Assembly: GCA_031213475.1 (NCBI GenBank)
Contig: JARUPZ010000029.1
Location: 8,209,290-8,273,289, forward strand
From: Nereocystis luetkeana
Lineage: Eukaryota > Sar > Phaeophyceae > Laminariales > Laminariaceae
DNA: 64,000 nt
Direction: 5' to 3'
Below the pieces are notes generated by a model. That model did not search any database, had not been told where the DNA came from, and worked only from the letters and a program-made list of their open reading frames with translations. Shown one piece after another: positions 23,641 to 63,030 of this stretch (position 1 is the stretch's first letter; each line of letters starts with the position of its first letter). The translations under genes and the position numbers were made by a program.

Positions 23641-25914
23641 CCCGTAGCAGGAGGCGTTGGCTGCTGTTGAAGCCCGAAATGCGTGCAGTACATTCACACA
23701 AGTGTTTTCGTATTGATGTACTGTACGAAAATACCTGTGGAAGAAGCGCTCGCCAGATCAAGTACGCAACCGGGGAAGAACAACACTTGCTGCTATACCC
23801 CGCTATATATGGTGCCCTCGATGAAATGCATTCGAGCGCTGTTCTCAGTTTGCTTGTATTTCTTTTATGAAATCGCAGTTGGAGTTCATGAGAGTGACGA
23901 GAGAGACCAGTCGGCACCGGCACAGACGGCACCCCAGCATGCGGGGTTTGGCTCAGACTGAGCGTCTGCTATACGAAGTACCAGTATATTTGTAGGCACC
24001 AAAACTAAATGTATGGGTTTTTTGCACCATGATATTCGCTGGTTTGGAGCATCCTTGTTGCTAGACTATCTCACTGGGTCGTCGCAAAAGCTCTCCAAGT
24101 GTTGTGTGTGCTGTACTGATGTCGTGGGTGGGTGGTCAGGATGGTGGGTGGTATCGTGTGTATACGAACGGAGGGTTTTTTCTCGATTTGAGTACCCCGT
24201 AGAAAATAAGGTAAGTTCGCCTTTTGTTGGTGCCTCGATAAACGATGACGAGTTTTTCAAACATCATTGTAAACTGACTTCAAGGCTGCCTTGAAATATC
24301 AGGTACGAGTAGTATGGTTTTTAATCTACGTCAAACACGAGTTCCAGGCGTGATTTCAGCCATAATATCAGCCACGGTTTCCTATAATAGGAGGCTAGCC
24401 ATCGTTCGATTGTGGTTCCTCTCTTGAAAGTACCTGACGCCCCCCCCAATAATGTCCACGAAGCGCGTTAATACGGTTGTCGGTGAGGCTAGCCCGCGGG
24501 CGTTTGTTGTGTTTCTCTCTTATTTCTTTTTTCCTCGCACCCCCCGACGAACCACACGAAGCGCGTGTCTAGGGGAGAAATGTCAACTCTACTAATAGCT
24601 GTCTACGGTCAAACTAGGAGAGAGTGTCGCCCCGCCAACCGCCCCTCCCGCCTCAGGACACGAACATAGCAAAGACAAGGCTAAAGCCGCGGGCCCTCTA
24701 GTTAACGCAACATGCACAACCAAACAACGCAACAGCACCGCGAAAAATGCATTCCCCGTCCTCTAAAAAGAGTCCAGACAGCTTCCGGTCACAAAAACAC
24801 TTCACACGCTATATACAGAAAAAGCCGCCACAACAATCTTGCAGGCTGGATCCGTTTTTATTTACGCTACGCCCTACAGTCCGTTATGAATATTTCCAAA
24901 GCAGCAAAGCATCCACAGGGCAACACTACAGCAGCAGCATCAACAGCGCATGGCTGGGTGGGAGGACATCCAGCGTGGCATCACGTGCTGTCAGCATCGA
25001 CGGACGGATTTTTTTTACCATCGTCGACGCAACCGAACAAAACCAAATGACACCGCTACGATTTATAGCCCTCGCTCGCCGACTGCCTTACTTTCATCAG
25101 CGCCGGCACCATTTTCACAAACCAAAAGACCTGCAGGAGAATTGCTGCATCTCATCGCAGGAGCGGCGAGCATGACTTCGCAACCGGTTTACAGTTACAG
25201 CAACACGGCCACGACACCGACAACAATGAAACATATACCTGGTACCACGTAATATGCTCGCTCTCATTGTAGGAGTCGTGGGCATTGCTTTGCAACAACT
25301 AAAACAAATACGACACCAGCGGTTTTTTCTGGTTTCTGAAAACAGCAGTCGCCGCGGGTTCAAGCCACCCTCCTAATAAAAAAAAGACGTAATTTTCTGT
25401 TCCTGAATACAGGCACGACGTGTTTAAGCCACCCTGCTTGCCGTGGGGTTCGCACACCCGCAATGGCGTTCCTGAGCGGGCCGGTCCGGTTGTGCTGCAT
25501 CGCACCGCCACATGACCGGCGTGAGCCGAAGAGAGGGGTCAACCACCCGTCAGCTACTGCAAAAATGATCAAAGTCCAACTCTAACTTACAGTGAATCTC
25601 AAACAAAAACATCCAACTCCTATTTCCAGTAATTTCGAAAAATGATAAAACTTCATCTCCCACTTCTAGCAAAAATTCAAGCACTCATCCCCCAGACGTT
25701 GGTTGCAGTGCACGGCACGACGGGGCCGCCACCTCGAAAAGCTGCGGCGGCAGTTCTTGCACGAACGCTCTCACACCAGACTGCACCGGCACAACTGTGC
25801 CGTACCAAACGGCACCGCACGCTCGACCAAAGAGACCAAAACCGCACAAAAAATATCGCCCGGGGCCCCTTTGCTGTGGGCGGTCTGCCCGGCTGCCTGC
25901 TTGCTTCATTGTTA

Positions 25915-26160
25915 TCCGACGAAAACACCGCTGTGAGGTGACAAACACGTCTGTTTGCAAGCCAACGAAAACGCCGCTGTGATGTATCGAGCCCGCTCTC
26001 GCTTGATTGCTTGGTTGCCGACAAAACGTTTTCTAGAGGTGTCGAACCCGCGGGCTTGATTGCTTGCCGACTAAAAGTCGGCTTGTGATGTGTCGAACCC
26101 GCTCGCTTGATTGCTTGCTTGCCGACGAGAAACAGGCCGTGGTGTGTCGAACCCGCGTCC
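25915..26160 (+). repeat. minisatellite, four units of ~60 bp
   Basis: Units carry TTGATTGCTTGCTTGCCGAC and GTGTCGAACCCGC. Intergenic. Confidence 0.7.
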
Positions 26161-27742
26161 CATTTGATAGCTCCTCTAACGCACGAACCCGACCGCCGAG
26201 ATACATGGCTTAGGCTTTGGTCATTGCCTGCAGCACCTGCAAGGGCGCATCGCCGGCAACGGAGATGAGTATAAAAAACACAGCAAAAAAAAGGCTTCTT
26301 GGGCGGTTGCAGGTAATACGGGCATGCAGGAAGTGATACGGGAGGTTGCAGGCTCCTTCCTGAGGAGAAACGACCAATAGAGGTGATTTAATGACTCAGA
26401 CTTTTGTCGACCTTAACCCCAAAGCTTGAACCTGACTGTAACCCCTGCCTTGAAGCCTAAAAACTAATTCCCAAGCCTGGGACTAAGGCCAAGTCTGAGA
26501 CCAAGCCCAAGTCCGGGACACAAACGATTCAGCTGGGTTGGCGTAGGAAACTGCTCATCCAAAATAAATTATCACCCTCGACCTTCAGCAGCGTTAGGAG
26601 GGAACAGCCGTGAAAGGGATATATAGGTGGTGGGGCGATGGGAAACAACGTCGGCGGAAGATCAGCAGGCGTGCAAAACAAGAATAAAAATATGTACAAG
26701 ACAACCACTCTCAGGGGCAGAGAGAGACCCCTGGGAGTGTCACAGAAGTAGCCACAACAACTCGCCACGGGCATCGCCTTTCGTGTTTTTGTCACTGTTA
26801 AGAAAAACACTCATGCACTGTACAAACCGGCGGTGAAGAGCTTATCCCGTCGTTTGCCCAAGCAACAACAGCAACATCAGATACAAAATGACACCCCGGC
26901 GGTTACGAACGAACTTGGAGCGAACAAGAGAAGCAAGCCCACTCGGGGTCGTTTTTGTGGCGCTGCAGGTACTGCTTACCGCCCTGCGGATACTTCCCAA
27001 CTCCTCCCCACCCTTACCGTAAGCAAAAAAGGCGCAACACATGGCGTTTCATGCCCGCTTCGCAACTGCTCAGAAACACCCAAGGCTCTTATCATACCTT
27101 CTGCTTATAAGAGCGGGTAGTGGAGGAGGTGACGGGGGGTGAGGGGGGGGGTAAGTATAAACTCTTCAAGCCTTTTAGGCCTGCACTGCTGTACATGTAC
27201 CTACTGTACATGTGACTCTAATTAGAAGTGTTCGCCCCCACCACGGGAGTAAAGTCATTAACCCCTGTAGCCGGCATTCTTGGGGGAAAACCAGCTGGAA
27301 ATGGTGACGGATACTATTAATAACGTAAGGGTAAATTTCCCAGTATTAATAGTAGAAGGGTGGAGGCTTTGGGACCCTGGTATAGCGACATGAAAAACGG
27401 CAAGAAGCGCGGTGTTATCATTTTCTCGAAGCAGCAGCGAAACGGGTCATCCATGCTACCGGGAGCACGTCGTACATGATAATATTTTACAACACCGTCA
27501 CCAATCCAAGTGTGGCCGATGCTGAAGACCGGGTATCGTACATGTTGTCGGACGTGCTTCCCCTGTCTGAAGTCCTTCTACCCTAACAGCACGTAAAGGA
27601 GGTTGGCATATATAAAGGAGCATTGTGCTATGTCCGACACGTCATCTCCCTCTCGAGTTCTACCCTAAAGAGCATAGAGAGGAGGATGGTATGTAAAGGA
27701 GGATCGCGGCAGAGGGAGAAAAACAGTGATATTTCAGTCCAT

Positions 27743-27830
27743 GCCGGCGTCCCCGGTGGCTTGGTAGTAGGTGGTCCGCGTGCCTATCAAGATCAATTTC
27801 GCGGGTTCAAGTCCCACCGAGTGCATGCTC
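27743..27830 (+). ncRNA. tRNA-like sequence with Pol III A and B boxes (tRNA pseudogene or SINE head)
   Basis: TGGCTTGGTAGTAGG near 27757 fits an A box and GGTTCAAGTCC near 27804 fits a B box, at tRNA-like spacing. A T-arm can be drawn (stem GCGGG/CCCAC with one mismatch, loop TTCAAGT). The seven bases that would form the 3' acceptor strand (CGAGTGC) do not pair with any 5' candidate, so this is not an intact tRNA. A run of T follows at 27840. Confidence 0.35.
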
Positions 27831-28037
27831 GTAAGGGCTTTTTCTTGCATGAAAGAAATTGTTTAGCGGAAAGCGCGAGAGCGTGAGTTAGCTACATCCG
27901 ATGAAAATCGACGAAGCAGTGGGAATACTGAACCCTATGCGCGACAAAAAATAAAGACACGCACCGGGGGGGACAAGGGTAGACACCTGTGACCACGGCT
28001 TGTCCAGAAGGTCGTCGAGGGTAAAACCTCCCACGAG

Positions 28038-54314
<26,277 letters not shown>

Positions 54315-55616
54315 TCAGCAAGTGCCGGTTTTCGCGAGTATGACAAGGGGGTTCAAACGACGACCCTGGCGGGATCGGCTGCACCTAGCTATGGCCGGCT
54401 CACGGGTCAACATCCTCTGGGTACCATGGTAGTTCGTCAGAGGTTGAATGTCGTGCTTGGTGTTGGTACGTATGGTGTGTCGTATGAGGCGTAGCAGTGA
54501 AGTCGACGCTGCGTGGAGGTTTTAACCTGTTAACCGTCGTACCGCTTTACCAGGTACGAACAAGCTATGTTTCAGGAGAAGCTTACTTTCAGCACCATAT
54601 CCACAAGTGCGGCAACGTGGTTCCGTGCTTAGTTCTTATTTCTAGTCTCGCACTCTTGACGAGGACAAAAAGAGCAGCGCCTGCTTCCTGGCCCAGAATA
54701 CCGCAAGCTGGATAGGCCATACCAGGGCAGTCAGTCATCATACAAACCGTGAACAAACGAGGCAAGCTTCTCGGGTCGTGATCTGCTACTACTGTTGTGC
54801 GGGTGCACCAGGTACCTGTTGTGTTCCACGTCGCTGTTGGCGGGCGTGAGACGGACGACGATTTGTCCCAACCAAACACTGGATGGCCGCATAGGCTAGA
54901 CGCTTCACACCGGGTACCGTATTTTTCTAAAGCTCGACATACCCAAATCCTTCAACCTCAGTATTAATGGACGGAAACAAGTGTTAGTAGTCAAGTTTAA
55001 TCTCAAGTACGAGTAGTTTGCCCCCGAAAAATGAGTGGAGTCCTAACGCGGTTACTGCTGGATGTCTCTTTGAAACCCGGGTACAGCAGTAAAGCGACCG
55101 AAAACCTGACAATACTTGTAGGGTGTTACCAACTACCGGCATCTCTTCAAAGTGTCAGCTCGCATGTTGTTCGTGTAGCGGGCGTGTCGCATCTCTGGTA
55201 CCTCAGTGTGAACGGACCCAATATTAAGTGTGTTGCCATAACCAAGCAGCCTATTGTAAGTTGATGTGTGACCGATGTTCTACTCATAATCGTCATTTTC
55301 TTATTGCCTACATACGACCTGGTACCTGGTGTCAGTTTTTCCTACGTATATACAAAGGGCCATCAGATCTGAAGGTACCGTACAGCAGCACAAAGCGCAC
55401 GCACAAGCACCTTGCCACCAACATGCTATCGATGCTGAACTGCAAAAGCAGCGGCAGCAGCGAACAGCGAGCAGTCGTATCGGGGGATCACCAAACACTC
55501 AGCAAGTTCGTCAGAGAATGCGGCTCACGTCACACACCGGAGTGCCAGGAATGGTATGCATGACGTTGACCCATGATCCAGCTCAGCATCAGGCAAGTCA
55601 AGCCCTGCCCAAAAGG

Positions 55617-55790
55617 TATTCAAGGCCTTGAAGATCTTCGGTCTTGGGGTGAACGGTGGGGTGTATTGCTCCCGCATCGGCGTCCCACAATGGAACAATG
55701 ACCAGGGGGACCAATGGGATGCGCAGGGAGTGGTCGCACCCTGCGACCCCGCAAGAGGCGCTGGTGGCTGCTACTCGAACATACACCAGG
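55617..55790 (+). pseudogene. exon-like coding remnant beside a large repeat
   Basis: Reading from a possible acceptor (TTCAAG) the frame gives ALKIFGLGVNGGVYCSRIGV, then a Trp/Asp-rich, Cys-containing stretch (PQWNNDQGDQWDAQGVVAPC) ending at CAG|GTGGTA. There is no ATG in frame. A second open frame just upstream (55329-55631) reads LTSHTGVPGMVCMTLTHDPA in a different phase, so either a frameshift or an intron separates them. The product is not recognised. It sits immediately outside the repeat starting at 55896. A decayed gene fragment is the simplest reading. Confidence 0.22.
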
Positions 55791-55895
55791 TGGTACCTCT
55801 GGCACAGCTGGCAATGCGGACGATTGTACGACAGGACGTCGGCACCTCCGCAGCAATCTTTACCACTGCAGCGGTATGACCGGATCTATAAGACC

Positions 55896-57016
55896 TACAA
55901 GGCGCTTCGCTCCGCGGGCGGCCTACGCCGCCCGCGTCGCTCGCTCAGGGAGGAAAAAAGTACATCAAATTATGCGAGGCGAACAGAGGTCCACGATTGA
56001 ATTTAGTTTTTTAAGGATCGTAATTGCAAACCGGCGACTTGATAATGCCAAGAGTCCCGCCGCCATGCTTCAGGAAAAAACAGCTCCGACGTCAGCTTGG
56101 ATGCCACATATACGCTTCGCGTCGCGGATGTCGTACGTAAGTACATACACCCCAGGTAGGGTACTACTGTCTGCACTTATTTTCTTCTTTCGATATGCTC
56201 TATGTCTGTACTGTATGTACGAAGAAAGTGAAAGCACAGCACGGCACAGCAGCAAAAACAATGAAAATGAAACCGAAAACTAGGAAAGGAAAAAAAATCC
56301 CCGTCCCCTCTCGTGTAATATTTTTCTGCCTGATTGGAACGTTACACCCGGTCGATAAGAAGAAAAGAAAAAAATCGCACAGAAGAGCCTCTCAGCCTCG
56401 TACGACGCACGCCCCTCTCGCGACCACCTCGCTACCGATTCGGTCCGGGTCAAGCTTTTATCACTCCCTGCCACAATCAGCCCCGTCGCCCGCCCGCGTG
56501 AAGCCCGGTGCTCACCGTGGCCGTCGTTCGCCAGCTCGATAACGTTGGTGTTCAAACTGCACACCTCCCTCTTTCAACTTCAGCGTGGTCGCAAAAATAA
56601 GCACCGCTTGAATAGTATCTTGCCCTCCCGAACGACCTATATAAACTCGTACAGACTCTATTAACAATCATAAATCGAAGCCAGACAAATCCCGTTCATG
56701 CATCCCTCGTGTCTCGAGGCACACGCGACGCCCAGGCACGAAAGCGGCGACCGCGCTCCTTGCAACCCCCCTTCTACGCGTCAGCACCCGCTGGCACCCG
56801 CGACGGTGCCGGGTCCTCCCGCGATGCCGTGCTCGGAGAACACGCACGCACACGAAACGAAAGAAGAAAAAAGGAAGAAATGACCGAGAAAACAAAGAAC
56901 TGCTGGAAAGGTCCGGCAAGTAATGAAAGGAGGCGGTTTGGAAGTGGGAGCTCTGAGAGGCCAGGGATGCACCAACGGAGCACGCTCAGGGGTTGCGATC
57001 TAAGTATGTAGTTCTA
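55896..57016 (+). repeat. large dispersed repeat, copy B (uninterrupted)
   Basis: From TACAAGGCGCTTCGCTCCGC to the terminal AAGTATGTAGTTCTA. Inverted partner of 7801-9201 some 47 kb away. It directly abuts the foldback element starting at ~57021. Confidence 0.85.
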
Positions 57017-57020
57017 TACT

Positions 57021-59640
57021 CGTATAAAACTCAGAAAAAGGCGATATTTGGGGTTTAGAGCCAAATTATGTGCCTATCGAGTTACAACGGCGGGACATGG
57101 CGATATAATACCCCAAGCATATATCTGGGTTCTCTTTTTTGGTTGGAAGCGCCGAATTTGGCAGACAAGATTGGACACACCGCAGACCCAGCCTGTCTCA
57201 TGTACTCGGTCATCCGACCATCACAACATCACGACGCCACCATGAACAACAACAGCAGCAGTGGACGCGACGACTTGGTTGAATGCATAGGGCAGACGGG
57301 TTCTACCGTGGTCGGGGACGGGTGGATGCCCGGGATGCCCGGGTTCAGCGGCACCAGTCCAGAACCCAGTGCTCCGACTGGGCGTCTCGACGAAGGAGCC
57401 GCCCCACATCCATGCCCCCAACAAACGCCACTCACCCTATCCGGCAACAACCGTGGAGCGGTTCGCGCGGCAGAGGCCCGGAGAGGAGGAGGAACCGCTT
57501 GGCAGCCACGTCATGTCGGGGCCATCGCTGATGGCATGGGCTCTGGTGTGAGCTCTACCCACAACAACAGCAGCAGGTGATTTCAAAAGTCTACACTACG
57601 AGTACTCGTACAGACGGCCGCTGCGCGCGCAAAACTCGCTGTTGTTGTCAAGGCATACGAGTACAACACGAGAAGTTGTAAGCAACGATGAAAGGTCCCA
57701 ACTGGCAAGCCGATGCACCGTTGCTCAGGCGGGCTCTGGGACGATGAACTGGTAGCGTACTCGAGGTTGTCAACTTCGTATACACCTGGCAGTGGACTAG
57801 GTTGGCGCCGTGTTTGGAGAGCTTTCTGCTCGTTCTCAGACTCAAAAAAGTCCGGATACTAATTCCAAGTAGTATGCACTCAAGAGAGGGTGATATTTCG
57901 ACTCTTTGCGTCGAATTCAATATCGCGATTTGCGTACGCCCAAATCCCTCGATATAAACTCGAAATCGCCTTTTTTGCCGGAAGCACGTGAGATATAAAC
58001 TCGGCTGTAATTGAAAGAGTCTGATTGTAGTGGTGGTAACCGTCGGAGACGTTGTCTGGGTAGTAATTGGCCTCGACACGGGCCCCGCTCCTCATCCTGG
58101 AGGTATGCTCGAGATGTCGTTCGCCGGCTCCGTCGGTTCTCACGCTTGGCTCTGCTCCAAACGGTCCCGATAGTGGAAGAAAACCCCTTTCGTCGATGAG
58201 CCTGAGGATGGTATCGGGATCCGTTGTGTTGGATTCAGTATTGTACGTACAGCAGCCCGAAAGCAACAGCAAAGAATAGGCTTACACAGAGTCGTAGGTA
58301 TATACCACCACTCTCACGAGGTAAACAGCTACCTCTTGGGAACGATGATGCCACCAAACGGCGTTACGTACGTGTTACTAACCTCGTCGGCTCGCGAGTA
58401 GGTATCTGCCAATTACCAGCTTCCGTCTTGTACATAAAATACAACAGGCACACTTGCGAGGTGTCTACAGCAGTACTCGTGCACCAGTGCATTACTTGTA
58501 TCAGAGCGCATGATACGACAACGGCGATAACAAGACACCTGGTGTCACGCATCCCCCGCCAAATAACATATTTGCGACGGCAGCTGCAATGATTCCGTGG
58601 TACGGATTATACGAAAGAGCATAACAGGCACCTCGTGGTATGGTCTACTCGTACTGCTGCTGTACCACGTAGAAACAACACATGAACCAGCTACTGCTGT
58701 ACGATCGTACGACGAGCACGAGGTATTCTCCTTTTCTAAAACAAATAGGCATACTACTTGGAATTAGTATACGGACTTTTTTGAGTCTGAGAACGAGCAG
58801 AAAGCTCTCCAAACACGGCGCCAACCTAGTCCACTGCCAGGTGTACACGAAGTCGACAACCTCGAGTACGCTACCAGTTCATCGTCCCAGAGCCCGCCTG
58901 AGCAACGGTGCATCGGCTTGCCAGTTGGGACCTTTCATCGTTGCTTACAACTTCTCGTGTTGTACTCGTATGCCTTGACAACAACAGCGAGTTTTGCGCG
59001 CGCAGCGGCCGTCTGTACGAGTACTCGCAGTTTAGACTTTTGAAATCACCTGCTGCTGTTGTTGTGGGTAGAGCTCACACCAGAGCCCATGCCATCAGCG
59101 ATGGCCCCGACATGATGTGGCTGCCAAGCGGTTCCTCCTCCTTTCCGGGCCTCTGCCACGCAACCGCTTCACGGTTGTTGCCGGATAGGGTGAGTGGCGT
59201 TTGTTGGGGGCACGGATGTGGGGCGACTCCTTCGTCGAGACGCCCAGTCGGAGCACTGGGATCTGGACTGGTGCCGCTGATCCCGGGCATCCCGGGCATC
59301 CGCCCGTCCCCGACCACGGTAGAACCCGTCTGCCCTATGCATTCAACCAAGTCGTCGTGTCCACTGCTGCTGTTGTTGTTCATGGTGGCATGTCGTGATG
59401 GTCGGATGACCGAGTACATGAGACAGGCTGGGTCTGCGGTGTGTCCAATCTTGTCTGCCAAATTCGGCTCTTCCAACCAAAAAAGAGAACACAAATGCCA
59501 GGTATATGCTTGGGGTAAAAATACCCCAAGCATATACTTGTGTGTTGCGGACCACGTATCGCGCCGTTGGTATAAAACTAGATAGGCACATAATTTGGCT
59601 CTAAACCCCAAATATCGCCTTTTTTCTGAGCTTTATATAG
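57021..59640. mobile_element. foldback element 2 (arms ~0.87 kb, loop ~0.87 kb)
   Basis: Left arm 57021-57878, loop 57879-58749, right arm 58750-59640. Outer ends share GGCGATATTTGGGGTTTAGA; inner ends share CTAATTCCAAGTAGTATGC. Each arm keeps one open frame starting ATG AACAACAAC (MNNNSSSG, then DDLVECIGQTGSTVVGDG and HPCPQQTPLTLSGNN). Long arms with coding-like content recall Mutator-like or other gene-capturing elements, but no target-site duplication could be fixed. Confidence 0.8.
57880..58272 (-). other. 130-codon open frame in the loop of foldback element 2
   Basis: Reads TILRLIDERGFLPLSGPFGA near its start and NYYPDNVSDGYHHYNQTLSI centrally. It uses a non-ATG first codon in the open stretch. 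No catalytic motif of a transposase is visible. It may be a captured fragment; coding status is unknown. Confidence 0.2.
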
Positions 59641-59678
59641 GTCTGATAAAGATCCTTAACATATAAATATATATAAAA

Positions 59679-62600
59679 TTAATCTCGGCCGCTGTGAGGG
59701 AACCTTAAAATTCCGATTTTATCTTCATCTTGGTCTGGGACTCCGGACGCCTTCGCTTCCCTGCCTTCGTGCTTGCTTTTCCGACCGCTTTCCTCGAGGG
59801 TCGCGCGAGCCGGCCTCCGACGGGTGTTCTCCCGTGCGCGCGTCTCGGAGTCTCGCGCCACCGACGAGCCCGGCGACCCCGAACTTGAGGGATACTTGCT
59901 TGAAAAAGGAGACACGGACGTTCTATTTTCTGTGGTCCTGGAAATTTGTTTAGGTGTTGTTGCTCCGCGAAGAGCTTCTCGCGACAGGCTTCATCTTACA
60001 GTAGTAGATTTTTACTCTCCGAGGTTCGACCTCTCGTCTTGCTGATGCTACCGCTTTCTACCGACTGCCTCCCTCGGTCCTGCCTTTCTCGGTGGCTGAG
60101 TTCTCTTACCCCTGTCTCTTCGCCGGACGACTACACGCGACTTCTCGGGGTATCGCGCCGTTCTTGGTACCAGATCGTTGCATATCACGGTGATTTTGCT
60201 TTGTCGGTGTTTTTTAGTAAAACTTTGATAACTCGGCACATCTTCTCTTTTCCCCCTACTATTGTTCTAAAAGGTACACGGGTGGCTCGTGTACTCAGCA
60301 TCTGAACGATTGAAGGGTTCATAATTTGTTCGGAGATTTTTTTATTGGTTCAAAACTGACAGTCATGTTTCCGACCACGAACTCGAAGAATATTTGCTGC
60401 GGTGAGGAGACACGGAGGCTCTATCTTCAGTTTGAGCGAAGCCTTCGCTTCCGATTTAGTCTTGAACTTTGTCGGGGACTCCGGACGCCTTCGCCTCCCC
60501 GCCTTCATGCTTGCTTTTTCGACCTCGATTGAAGGGTTCTACTGGCTTCGTGCTTGCTTTTCTGACCGCTTTCCTCGAGGGTCGCGCTCGCCGGCCTCCC
60601 ACGAACGGGTGTTCTCCCATGCGCGCGTCTCGGAGTCTCATGTCGCCGACGAGCGCGGCGACCCCGAACTCGAGGGATATTTGCTGCGGAGAGGACACAC
60701 GGAGCTTCTATTTTTTGTGGTCCTGGAAATGTGTTTTGCTATTATTGTTGTTTTAAAAAGGCTCCAGAGGTGGCGGGCGTGTCAGTCGTGTGTACTCAGT
60801 ATCTGAACGATTGCAGGGTTCATAATTTGTTCGGAGGATTTCTTATTGGTACGCGCTGACAGTCCCGTTTCCATGTGCGAGATCTACGCACTACGCACGC
60901 GCAGACGCGTGAACTGCAGTCAGTTCTGGACTCAGAATCTGAACGATTGAAGGGTTCATTGATTCTTTGTTCGGAGGATTTTTTATTGGTACAAGGTATA
61001 CTGCTGCATACGTGACAGACTTGATATTATCTCATTTTCTCGGCCTTGCTGATGCTACAGCTTTCTCCCGACTCACTTGCTTTGCGCGCAACCATCGGCC
61101 TGATCGACCACCTCGGTCTTGGTTCACTCGTTGGCTGCCTTCCTTTGCCCCTCTCTCTTCGACGGACGACTGCACGCGTCTTCTCGGGGTATCGCACCGT
61201 TTTTGGTACGAGATCGTTGTATATTATCCCGGTGATTGCTGTGTTGGTGTTTCAGAACTCGGCACGCCTTCTGTTTTCGCCGTTGAATAATATAGTGGGA
61301 TAGAGACTGAGAATACTACCCATGTCGTCAGGAGTGGTACAAGTACTTTGCGGTTGTTCTGTATTGCCGATCGATATCAGGTATCAGGTATCCGGCAGGT
61401 GCTCGATACTGCTCAGTATCTCGATTGCTGCCTGCTGTTCTCAGGATTGAGTTCGATCATGCGCGTACAGTACGCGTCCTGTTCTCGCAGTAATTTATGA
61501 GTATACTGCAAGTTGCTGTCTGCTGCGATGCCGTACATACCGCTGCTGCTGCTGCTGTTGTTGTTGTTGTTGTTGTTGTGCTGCTGCTGGTGTTGCGGCT
61601 GGGTCTGCACAGCAGCAGCTGCTGCAGCAACCGACCGCAGCAGCAGCGATGCCTGCTACTACTCCTGCTGCTGCTGTTGCTGCTATCTTTTATGTTGTGC
61701 TGCAGCTGCTATCACTTTCGTGTGCGGGGGAGGTCGTCTCCTCTGCACAAGCGCCGTTGGAAGTACGTGTACAGCTCGCAGAAGGGGGTGATATAGGCGT
61801 GGGTATTGGGTACTTGGCAACTGGGCAGCAAAACGGCAGCAATACTACAGTATACTACCATCGTGAACAAAATTAAAGCAAACTCAGTCCTGTGAGAAAC
61901 CTCTCTTAACTGAGCTGATTTCTGCCCCCGACAGCAGCAACTGAGCTCCAAATTATTGATGATCTCCTGGCCCATAACATTTAGACGGTTGTGATTTCCG
62001 GGCTTCAGGCTGTTTCCTATGCGGTTCGATTTCGAGCTTCAGATTTGTATTTTTCGATCTCAAAAACGAATGACCCTGCTTATGCAGTCGAAATATGCAA
62101 AATCCGACCGGATTTTTTTCGATTTGAGAATCCGATGACCCAAGTCGTCGGACTTTGGGCCAAAACCCGGCGACCTGGGTCATCAGATTTTCAAATCGAA
62201 AAATGGCATGCTCTCTAAATTCAAGATGTTATCCATGGCAGCAAACAGCAGCAGAACGATCGATGAGTTGGAAGGTGACACAGCTGTATAGCGACGTTGC
62301 TTCGCGCCCGACGCTCGGGCGGCGGGCGGCGCGACCCTCCGTGGCCAGACGTCAGTCGGCTGGCGCGGGCTCGGGCCTACAGACGAAGAGAAGCGCACTC
62401 GGCACGCACCTCTCCGTGGATACGTACGAGTACTTGTACGTAGAATACACTGCTGTACAGCAGCAGCAGCAGTCAGTCACAATATGGAACCCAAAACACC
62501 AAGACATGTGGCTCTAGCGCACTCGCCACGTCTCTTCGCCGCCAGACCAGAGGTGGTCAGCCTTGGCTCGGACGCTTGGGTCCTACGCGCACTGCAGCGC

Positions 62601-63030
62601 ACCCAGCGCGTCTCTTCGCGGCGCCAAACCACAAAAACAGCAGTTGGTCTCGGCGTTTGCCCAAATCTCTACACACACAACAAATCTGATTTTTCCGCAT
62701 AGGATGGCTGTTTCGATTTACCAACTTCACATCTGAAAATGCGATCGGGCCAAAATCTGAAGCTCAAAAATCGAACCGCATAGGAAACGGCCTCAGAGTA
62801 CATGGCTGAAAAAGACAGAAATCCTCCAAACAAATGCTATAAAAGTTGGTCTTTATTTCGAGTGAGACAGATACTAAAACTGAGAACTGACACTCGGCAG
62901 TGCCTTTTCCCTGAACCACTTGGCAGTGCCATGATCCTGTTCGTAACAAGATCGAACGGTACATTTATGTCAACTTCCTTGAAAGTAATCACACGACTTG
63001 GCACTGGGGTATATTTTCCTATCCGGAGCA
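59679..63030 (+). repeat. duplicated block, copy 2, expanded
   Basis: Same order of landmarks as 51296-53515 (AATCTCGGCCGCTGTGAGGG, the GCCGATCGATATCAGGTA region, CTG-rich part, GTGAGACAGATAC near the end). It contains an extra partial internal copy (60440-60760) and the TIR element at 62008-62792. Confidence 0.75.
62008..62792. mobile_element. 785-bp TIR element with TCA target duplication
   Basis: Terminal inverted repeats of ~39 bp, GGCTGTTTCCTATGCGGTTC at the left and the inverse with GGCCGTTTCC at the right. TCA flanks both ends. The other copy of the duplicated block (near 53260) reads CTTCAGAGTAGATGG with a single TCA, a clean empty site. A 3-bp duplication and GG-starting ends fit PIF/Harbinger-type non-autonomous elements (inference). 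No transposase was seen. Confidence 0.85.

Larger units (their letters stand above)
23641..28037. other. intergenic region between convergent genes
   Basis: Minisatellite at 25.9-26.2 kb, loose AAGCC/CCAAGTC repeats at 26.4-26.5 kb and the tRNA-like sequence at 27.75 kb. Open frames at 24712-25252 start with ATG but are basic, overlap each other in two phases and match no family known to me, so they are not called. No polyadenylation signal was assigned. Confidence 0.45.

Noticed and set aside
24712..25252. ATG-led frames of 100-142 codons
   Set aside because: Three overlapping phases are open, the composition is basic and unstructured, and no splice pattern or family supports any of them.
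27743..27830. Functional tRNA gene
   Set aside because: The T arm and boxes are present but the acceptor stem cannot pair, so only a tRNA-like call is kept.
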